Source: Laetiporus sulphureus 93-53 (taxonomy: Eukaryota; Basidiomycota; Agaricomycetes; Polyporales; Laetiporaceae). From it: a stretch of DNA of 64,000 bases. How positions within the stretch are numbered: position 1 is the first letter of the stretch; every line of letters begins with the position of its first letter. This document shows, in pieces, positions 57,048 to 64,000 of the stretch. A program made the position numbers and the translations under genes. A model generated the notes under the pieces. It searched no databases and had not been told where the DNA came from. It worked only from the letters and a program-made list of their open reading frames with translations. The stretch is taken from the NCBI RefSeq assembly GCF_001632365.1, contig NW_024468522.1:125124-189123 (forward strand), read 5' to 3'.

Positions 57048-59332
57048 CTACATTTCTACTCTAGAAAAAAGCTCCTTGATACGTAAAAACATATCCGCAT
57101 CAACAACATCCACAATCAAATACTCGCCTTCCTTGGTGAAATCTGGAACTATCAGAGCCCCTCGAATGATGGAATAGATCGAGAAAATTTCTGAAGGTAT
57201 GTGCGGGTTTGAGTACAAGTGATAGAATCCAACATCAATATCCCGCTTGAGCCACCATTGACCATGCTGTCCTTGACCGTCGAAGGGCTCAACCAAGGCT
57301 AATGGATACTTGACATTGTCCACAGTGTATGTGAATAGCAGCAAAAGTCGACCAAAAACTGGTTTTGCTGGATCGTCGGTTGCGAGTACTACACAGTCAC
57401 GTCGTGGGTGACCATGGAAATCTGGGCTGCAAAGTAGATAATCTGTAGTCTGCTTCCATGTCTCTTTCAATTCATAGTGAATCTTGAGGAACCGGTGCTC
57501 AGTGAGCTGTACAGACATGTCCACGAGTTAGCATAGCACATTATAGGGAATTTGAATATCTGAACCATACCGCATGGCCTGGTGTCACCTTGACAGGACT
57601 GCCATTGGCTGTTCAGATGTCACAATGAGCGAAGAAATGGATAAGCTGCTTATGTAGGTTGACGAAGCATATATTGTGATTTTTTTGCTGTATGATCGCA
57701 GAAATCAGAGTAGGAGACTGTGGTGAACCCAGGACAAAGTGTCCAGATCCGTCAACAACTGGTGGCATGGCAACGTTTGCGAGCGGATCATCAGCAGAGT
57801 CAACATCAGTGTCGGTGTTGATCTGCGAGGATTCCGGATCACGGTAGCCATCCAGCTCATTGATTCGATCACGTATGAGTGCTGCAACATCGAGTCGATG
57901 TTCTGCAGACAAGATCTTACTCAAGCATATTAGCATAACAATTTACCCAATCATTTCAGCCTTATGTGGTTTGCGACATCTTTCTTATTTGAGCGCAGGA
58001 GGTAAGATGTCTTGATAGGTCCATGTTTCTTTTCATTTGGCTTTGTGCTGTAGTTCCGGGTTACACCCTTGGCAAGAATATCTGCAAAAGCATGCTTGTG
58101 TGTATGGATTTTGGGAAAGTTCCAGTTTTTTGTTGGAAATTTGGTGTAGTAATTCTATCAAGGCAGCGTTGTTAGCATAATAATATGCTATTTGACCATT
58201 GTGATTAACCTTGAGGCAATCTGAAAAGTGCAATAGCTCCTGGCTGCCTGCTGCAATTGTCTCTGTTGTATGCACCTTCAATGATAGGTATAGATCAAGC
58301 TAGAGATAGCTTCAAATACAGCGTAGGAGGTGATATCCAGATGAGTCAGAGCGAGAGGCCAGCACATTGTGTGTTGCAAACATTACAACCTATTGCAGGG
58401 CCATCAATTATATTATACAATCCAAGAGACATGCTGATCACCTTAGACATATCTTCATACTTGGTGCCATCGCTAAACCCAAACTTCATCATTTGGCTAA
58501 AGTGATTTAAATTGCGCCATCGTGGAATCTTGTCTATCCTGAAGCAGATATATAATTAGATCAATAATATATATCAATGAAATATTCATACTGTTGATCT
58601 GCCTGGCTTGCTGCATTTCATCCAAGTCCTCCTAGCATTTGCAAGACCTCAGCAAAGAGATGGTCACCAAATAGGCCAAGATGATATGTATGCATGCAGG
58701 CAATCAAATGATAGTGCTTGATGCACATCAGTGTTAGCAACGTTCCAGAAGACATTCTTTATCAATTTATGAGCATCTATTCAAATGATCTTTAACCAAA
58801 TTACTTACTTCAACTGGACGTAGACCATATGTCTTGAGAAGCTCATTTGCCTCCTCTCGCTTCATGGTTTGTGCTGCTTTAACAATAGCTCTTGAATCTG
58901 CAGCAGTGCGAAGAGGAAAATCAAGATGCAGGTCCATCAGCTTTTCAGTAGGCACTAAATAGATTAGACAGCAACAGCGGCTATTCATCCCACGAATTAA
59001 AGCCATCATGCATCTGGTAAAGATATATCAGAGTCTGAATTGGAGTCTAAAATGAATCACAAATACACACTGTTCCTCATAGTCAGCAGAGAGTATAAAT
59101 ATGAATGAGTACATCTTCATGAGAGTGTCCAAGGGATGAGGGAAACCAGTTTTTGAGAACTTGGCAAATGTTTCAATAAACTTAAGAAATGCCTGATGCC
59201 AGACTACTCTCTTGAAATTGACAAAACCTGTTTTTCCATCTTCTGCTGAATCTTCAGGCACCTGTTAACCCTCAATAAGTGACATAATGTGGAGACCACA
59301 AATAAGACCTACAATTGGCAGCCATCCCACAA
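57048..59332 (-). pseudogene. Plavaka-like transposase, frameshifted and cut by an LTR
   Basis: Right-to-left order of recognised segments: VGWLPI (before an intron at about 59312), VPEDSAEDGKTGFVNFKRVV, WHQAFLKFIETFAKFSKTGF, FIFILSADYEEQC, MMALIRGMNSRCCCLIYLVP, MKREEANELLKTYGLRPVE, NVFWNVANTDVHQALSF, NFPKIHTHKHAFADILAKGV-like text near 58060-58130, SAEHRLDVAALIRDRINELD, FLKIHYELKETWKQTTDYLL, CSPDFHGHPRRDCVVLATDD, FGRLLLLFTYTVDNVKYPLA and YLIVDVVDADMFLRIKELF. At about 58690 a four-base insertion after LHAY and soon after another extra base break the frame. The N-terminal part is missing because an LTR begins at 59333. The family assignment is from memory of basidiomycete Plavaka-type transposases. 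Confidence 0.7.
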
Positions 59333-60052
59333 TGTCACAGATTTTCACCACAAAGTCCGCACGTGACTTTTCTCATGCCACAGATCAGGTGCTTCACCAA
59401 TATCTCACGTCACTCAGCCACAGACGCGACACGTAGAGATCAGGTGATAGTCCACATCACATGTTATGGTCCAGACCTGCGGATGATACGGTCGGACCTG
59501 TCTATTCCAGGATACAATAGAGGCACCCATTTGGGAACAAAGGAAACAAGGACTATTGTTATGCATCGGCCTTCCGCTTCCTATTAGTTTAGCCAGAAGC
59601 CTAGATAGGCATGATGTTCACACCGGAGAACAAAAGGGAACCCAAGATAGGCACGATGTGCACACGCATTACTGCAGCAACCATCGATCTTCCCACTTAT
59701 TGTTCTACTTCCGGACATCCTATTGTTTCATGTACGGCCATTAGCTTATACCTGTAGATAGGTAGCTTAGGTAGGATAGCCCACTGTACGTGTATATAAA
59801 ACCAGCCATGTAGAGGACGAAACTTCAGATTGTTTCTCCTCATCTACTACTGTAGCACCCTACTGAGCTCACCAGCTCCATCATATATCTCTCACCCTTT
59901 CCTGCGTCAGCCACCTCGACTAGTAAGTCATAGGCTCTTGTGCCACATAGGGTTCAGGGGGATTCTTTGGGATCAGGGGGATCAGGGCGGCACGTTCCAC
60001 GTGACTGTCCCTTTTTAGTCTTTTTGATCTCTTGTCCGGTGTTGCCGTGACA
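59333..60052 (+). repeat. 5' long terminal repeat (right border tentative)
   Basis: Begins tgtcacag and is proposed to end gttgccgtgaca, giving the TGTCAC...GTGACA inverted termini typical of LTRs. A TATA box lies at 59791. The right border needs the second LTR for confirmation; I see no obvious tRNA primer-binding site directly after 60052. Within the LTR a segment of about 20 bp (agataggcatgatgttcaca / agataggcacgatgtgcaca) is duplicated. Confidence 0.6.
59791..59800 (+). promoter_or_regulatory. TATA box of the LTR promoter
   Basis: tgtatataaa is followed by a short GC-containing leader and then CT-rich sequence, as in the U3/R border of LTR elements. Confidence 0.5.
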
Positions 60053-60959
60053 TTAGAAACAATCTGACATTTTCTGCGCCCCTGCTTAGTGTTTAACACA
60101 AGTGGCTGCGTATTTTCAGCACAAGCAGTTTCAGCCGTAGCGCGCGGCTTTTTTGACATACATTCCAACCCAACTTCTACCAGGCGTGAGCCTCAGCAAG
60201 ACACTGAGCAGCCCAAGGCAGCAAAGCGCAAGGCCACCAAGGCAGAAGATCCTTACGCCGGCTACAAACACCTCGAGACCAACAAGGAGTGAGGAAGACT
60301 TCTCACTCTAGCATCCTTAGGCGCATCCTCTACAGACAGGCAGCGTGCAGCAGCCAGGGTAGTTGACACTACGCATATCAGAGTCCAAGGCATCATCCGC
60401 TGACCTCGCAGTCACACCCCCCCGCTCGAACGCTACAAGCCCAGAAAAGGACACCTCACTACAGGCGGTCGAAGGCCAAGACCACCCCCAGAGATCATCA
60501 CCTCCAATGCCGTTCCCCCCATCATTGTTGCTTCACAGCCAGTGCGACCCCTTCCCAACTTTATCAAAGTCAACACACACGCACGACCCATTTGCCCTCT
60601 TCCGTCCAAAGTCAGGCCCACCCTCCACATCGAAACACTCAAGAAGCAGGTCTCAGCTACCCGCTTCAGACTACAACCGATATTAGGAGCATTCTGGGAG
60701 AGAATTGATCAGGACAAACAAAAGAAGGTACAACTCCTCGCATCGGAGTTAGACAAAGTCTGCGCAGACCTCTACACGGGAACTCGCGAATACACCTTCA
60801 TCGACAAACAGGTCATCAACACGTGCTGCCTAGAAATAGGCAGGATCAACAATAGGGAAGCAGCAGAGGTTAGACGAGATCGTCAGGGAGATTGGGAAAG
60901 TCAAGGACAAGCAGTACCTAGGCTTCATTTTCAATCAGTTTAACTATGTCTATATCACA

Positions 60960-62625
60960 ATGGAAGGAGCCAATCGTGCGTACGCATCCACGTTCAGGCA
61001 AAGAATGGATGACATTCTGCATACAAACGTCGAGACAGCACACGATGGAAGCACCCCACGTGCCTCGCAGCACAATTCACCGGAACCTGCGCTAGCACCG
61101 CAGGATTCTGCATCGCAAGTCAGAGGACCTGCATCCCCGACACCATCACTCCTACCAGCATATGTTCCCCCCATCTGGGAGTTTGACGGACACCAATTTG
61201 AGCATCTAGAAGATGCGCTCAGACAGTCCGCTCCCGGCGAAGTTCCGGATCACATCCGAGAATGGGTGATCATCGCAATGAAGCTTACGGTCAGCACTGA
61301 AGTCGCCAAGGTCTACAATGTGCTCGGAAACAAGATGTACGAGCACAAGAAAGCCTTTGAATCATTGATCCAAAACAACAAAAGCGAATACTGACTTAAG
61401 GAGGCAGTTCTCCAGACGGAGATCGGAAAGCTCAAAGATAGGATCCTCGCGCAAGATGCACATATGGTGGTTTTGAATGATGAGCTCACGGAAACCCAGG
61501 CGGCAATGCTCGATACAGGCAAAGAAATGATGGAAATCAAGGCAGCTAATGTCAAGCTGCGGCACGAGCTAGCTTCGCTCAAAGCAAGCGGCGTCACTGC
61601 AATGCAAGGTCAAACATCCAGAACGGTCCAATCACACAAACCATGCATCAAAATTGCTGAGCCTCCACACTACTCGGGCAAAGGAAGTCTGGAGGACTGG
61701 CTCCAACAACTCGGGCAAAGGAAGTCTGGAGGACTGGCTCCAACAACTCGGTATATGGATGCGGTGGAATGAGATCAACAATGACGAACACAAGATTACC
61801 ACGGCCCTGCTGCACTTGGAAGGTGGCGCATTCACCTACATGTCCGAATACGCAACCAGGGCAGCAGCACGGCAGGCACTTGGCACACGGGAAGACTTCG
61901 TCAACATTCTCAAAGTAAACTACAGGACCCTCGACCCGGACAAGGATGCGCAGCAGCATTTAAAGGATATCTGCAACAAGATGTATCCCACCATGGTATC
62001 TTTCACAGAACAGTTCCATCAATGGGCCACTAAGACCAACTTAGGGCACACTGCACTCATCGGTTACATTGCTGAACATCGAAGCAAGGAGGTACGCCAG
62101 GCAATGGTTACAAGAGACAGTCTAGGAATTTCCGACCCCATCACATGGCCGGAGTACCTCGACCTATGCCTTCAACTGGAATCTAAGTTCAGGGCTGATA
62201 AGGCAGGACAGCGCGGAACGGCAACAACGTCATCATCATCGGCACCATGGACCCTGAAAGACCCCAACGCAATGGTTGTGGATCGAGTATCCACCCTCAC
62301 CAAGGAGCAAGAAGGATGGCTGGAGAAGAAGCTGTGTGTACGATGTGGGCAACACCCCTTCGTTTTTAAACAGCGATGCCCAGACCCCAAGTACAAAGGC
62401 AAATTCGAAATGCCAAAGTGGGGCCAAGCAACAAGGGCAATTTCTTCAAACATGGACTCAGACATCTCCGACGACAGCAAGGCGAGATACAAAGCAGTCT
62501 GTGCTTTCATCGCCAGCTATGACATGAAGGGAAAGGACAAGGAGGCAGAACCGGAACCAGCTGTCAAAGCAGCTAGGATCACGGAGGTAGAAGATGATGA
62601 GGATTTTCTTTGGCGGGTTCTCTGA
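60960..62625 (+). pseudogene. Retrotransposon gag, damaged
   Basis: Capsid precursor. A first part (VYITMEGANRAYASTFRQRM, PIWEFDGHQFEHLEDALRQS, KMYEHKKAFESLIQNNK) is stopped by an in-frame TGA at 61392-61394. The frame then continues with a coiled coil (LQTEIGKLKDRILAQD, NDELTETQAAMLDTGKEM). A 37-bp direct duplication at 61674-61747 shifts the frame. After it comes the core capsid region (HYSGKGSLEDWLQQLG, DPDKDAQQHLKDICNKMYP, LGHTALIGYIAEHRSKEVRQ) and an atypical zinc-knuckle region (KLCVRCGQHPFVFKQRCPDP), ending with TGA at 62623. Upstream, 60363-60950 holds further gag-like text in shifting frames (DPFALFRPKSGPPSTSKHS, LDEIVREIGKVKDKQYLGFI), so the N-terminus is also broken. Confidence 0.75.
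61674..61747 (+). repeat. 37-bp microduplication in gag
   Basis: tcgggcaaaggaagtctgg... occurs twice head to tail (starts 61674 and 61711) and is exact over 37 bp. Because 37 is not a multiple of three, it shifts the gag frame. Confidence 0.9.
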
Positions 62626-62676
62626 GGTCTGGCCAGAGTTCCCATAGACAGTGTAATAGTACCTACTCGCTCTCGC

Positions 62677-64000
62677 ATGTACCAGTATCAAGTTTTTTTA
62701 TACATCGCATCTACTGGTTCGTCAAAACACGCGATCGATTTACCTGTTCATCTCAAACAGGGAGTAAGGGAAGTCCAGACTGAGGCGCTCCTCGATTCAG
62801 GAGCATATTCTTGCTACATCAACCCACGGCTGGTTGATCAGTTGAATCTCACTACGATCTCACTTGAGAAGGAGATCAGGGTTTATAATGCAGATGCATC
62901 TCACAACAAGGGTGGAACCATTAAGAAAAGGGTTCTTCTAAGTATAACCATCAGAAATCACACAAGCAGGCAAAGCCTCTTGGTCACCGATATAGGACAT
63001 AAAGACGTTATACTAGGCATGAGTTTCCTCAAAGAGCATAATCCTGAAGTGGATTGGGGAAAACTCACGGTTGATTTCACCCGGTGCTCACACAGATGCG
63101 CACCCTCACAGGTAGCAATCCAGGAGGAGGACCTGGAAGACACAAACATCCCCCACATCGAAGACCTGATGGAGTTCATCAGTTCCCAGGAGTTAGGTGA
63201 CAACTGGAACGACATGGACAGCTTTATCAGATGGGTGTCATTATCAGAAGACCCTGATGCACAGGCCGTAGCATCACTCATTATGGGTCTTGACACCAAG
63301 AGGAATCAGGATAGAGCACCGCAAAAAGGAGAACAGGACAAAGACTACTGGTCAGCCTATGTCCCCAAACACTTCCACGAGTATGGCGATGTGTTCTCCA
63401 AGAAGCAGTCAGAACGAATGCCCACAAGAAAGCCCTACGATCATCCAATCGAACTTGTTCCAGAGGCATCGTTACCACGCCCGGCAAAGTTATATCCTAT
63501 GAACTTACAGGAAAGAAATTCGCTCGATACGTGGATAGACCAAGAGTTGGCCAAAGGTTACATCAAGAGATCAAGGAGTCCAACCACAGCACCCGTCTTC
63601 TTCGTCAAAAAGAAAGACGGGTCCCTAAGGCTCGTACAAGACTACAGGAACCTCAATGCAGTCACAAAGAAGAACAAGTTCCCAATCCCACGCATTTCGG
63701 ACCTCATCGACAGACTCTCACATGCTAGCATATTTGCGAAGCTTGATCTGAGATGGGGGTTCAACAACATAAGGATTAGGGAAGGAGACGAAGAGAAAGC
63801 TGCCTTCATCACACATCGTGGCCTCTTCGAATCCACAGTAATGTACTTCAGTTTCTGCAACGCTCCTAGCACCTTCCAGACAATGATGAACACAGTCCTC
63901 GAAGACTTGATTCGTACTGGAAAAGTGGTAGTCTATTTAGACGATATCCTTATCTTTACGGACGATCTCAATGAACACCGACGACTAGTAAAAGCAGTTC
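62677..64000 (+). CDS. Retrotransposon pol: protease and reverse transcriptase (partial)
   Basis: Open to the window edge in the same frame as the 3' part of gag, separated from it by one TGA (62623). The in-frame ATG at 62677 is the first available start. Retropepsin-like aspartic protease: EALLDSGAYSCYINPRLVDQ (DSG) and VILGMSFLKEHNPEVDW. The linker to RT contains HEYGDVFSKKQSERMPTRKP. RT motifs: PVFFVKKKDGSLRLVQDYRN, NKFPIPRISDLIDRLSHA, IFAKLDLRWGFNNIRIREGD and VVYLDDILIFTDD (YLDD active site). RNase H and integrase must lie beyond the edge. No stop or frameshift is seen, so pol may still be coding. Confidence 0.9.
   Translation, partial: MYQYQVFLYIASTGSSKHAIDLPVHLKQGVREVQTEALLDSGAYSCYINPRLVDQLNLTTISLEKEIRVYNADASHNKGGTIKKRVLLSITIRNHTSRQSLLVTDIGHKDVILGMSFLKEHNPEVDWGKLTVDFTRCSHRCAPSQVAIQEEDLEDTNIPHIEDLMEFISSQELGDNWNDMDSFIRWVSLSEDPDAQAVASLIMGLDTKRNQDRAPQKGEQDKDYWSAYVPKHFHEYGDVFSKKQSERMPTRKPYDHPIELVPEASLPRPAKLYPMNLQERNSLDTWIDQELAKGYIKRSRSPTTAPVFFVKKKDGSLRLVQDYRNLNAVTKKNKFPIPRISDLIDRLSHASIFAKLDLRWGFNNIRIREGDEEKAAFITHRGLFESTVMYFSFCNAPSTFQTMMNTVLEDLIRTGKVVVYLDDILIFTDDLNEHRRLVKAV

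Larger units (their letters stand above)
59333..64000 (+). mobile_element. Ty3/Gypsy LTR retrotransposon (3' part off the window)
   Basis: 5' LTR, damaged gag, then pol with protease and reverse transcriptase in the usual Gypsy order (the rest, including the 3' LTR, is beyond the edge). It is inserted into the Plavaka-like pseudogene: the transposase reading frame stops exactly where the LTR's TGTCAC begins. Confidence 0.85.

Noticed and set aside
1..64000. CRISPR arrays or bacterial operons
   Set aside because: The DNA is fungal nuclear sequence with spliceosomal introns; the tandem arrays lack the constant-repeat, unique-spacer pattern.

Overview
The window is nuclear DNA of a filamentous basidiomycete, most likely an Agaricomycete and perhaps a polypore. 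The reasons are coding genes cut by many short (about 48-75 nt) GT-AG introns, a set of single-copy fungal genes (VPS74/GOLPH3, CHS7, MDM35, VPS29, DAL1), a tyrosine-kinase-like (TKL) kinase with an HGDLKG catalytic loop, and several transposon families (CxC5/CxC6 'KDZ-associated', Plavaka-like, Ty3/Gypsy) that are abundant in Agaricomycetes. All gene models here were spliced by eye from the raw sequence, using family knowledge recalled from memory; no database search was run.

Left part (1-39.4 kb), a normal gene compartment. In order it holds a divergent G-protein alpha subunit that runs off the left edge (-), the Golgi glycosyltransferase-sorting adaptor VPS74/GOLPH3 (-), a gene-poor block of about 8 kb with decayed gene remnants and an old direct duplication, an unrecognised 354-aa protein (+), the chitin synthase export chaperone CHS7 (-), another roughly 3.8-kb gene-poor block, a dynein light chain of the Roadblock/LC7 family (+), and a Zn2Cys6 transcription factor (+). 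Then come MDM35 (-) divergent from VPS29 (+), a Yippee-type zinc protein (-) divergent from allantoinase DAL1 (+), a 16-exon flavin monooxygenase (+) followed by a broken tandem copy of itself, and a TKL protein kinase (+). The genes serve general housekeeping: Golgi and endosome trafficking, cell-wall synthesis, mitochondrial lipid transfer, purine catabolism and signalling. They do not form one pathway.

Right part (39.8-64 kb), a transposon compartment. A 10.16-kb DNA element (39798-49957) is bounded by 34-bp inverted repeats and carries three genes. One of them is an apparently intact CxC5/CxC6 cysteine-cluster protein. The element also carries a roughly 200-bp satellite-like array and five exact-period 41-bp repeats near its right end. 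Beyond it lie diverged repeats, a gene fragment, a tRNA-derived SINE-like repeat, another transposon-type gene (resembling DUF6698), a 115-117-bp tandem array containing a 615-bp run of N, and a frameshifted Plavaka-like transposase pseudogene. That pseudogene is cut at 59333 by the 5' LTR of a Ty3/Gypsy element, whose gag (damaged) and pol (open to the window edge) fill the rest.

The most interesting items are the complete inverted-repeat-bounded three-gene element, the catalytic Gln-to-Ser change in the G-alpha protein, the recombination-built monooxygenase pseudogene, and the recurrent in-frame UGA codons in transposon genes.
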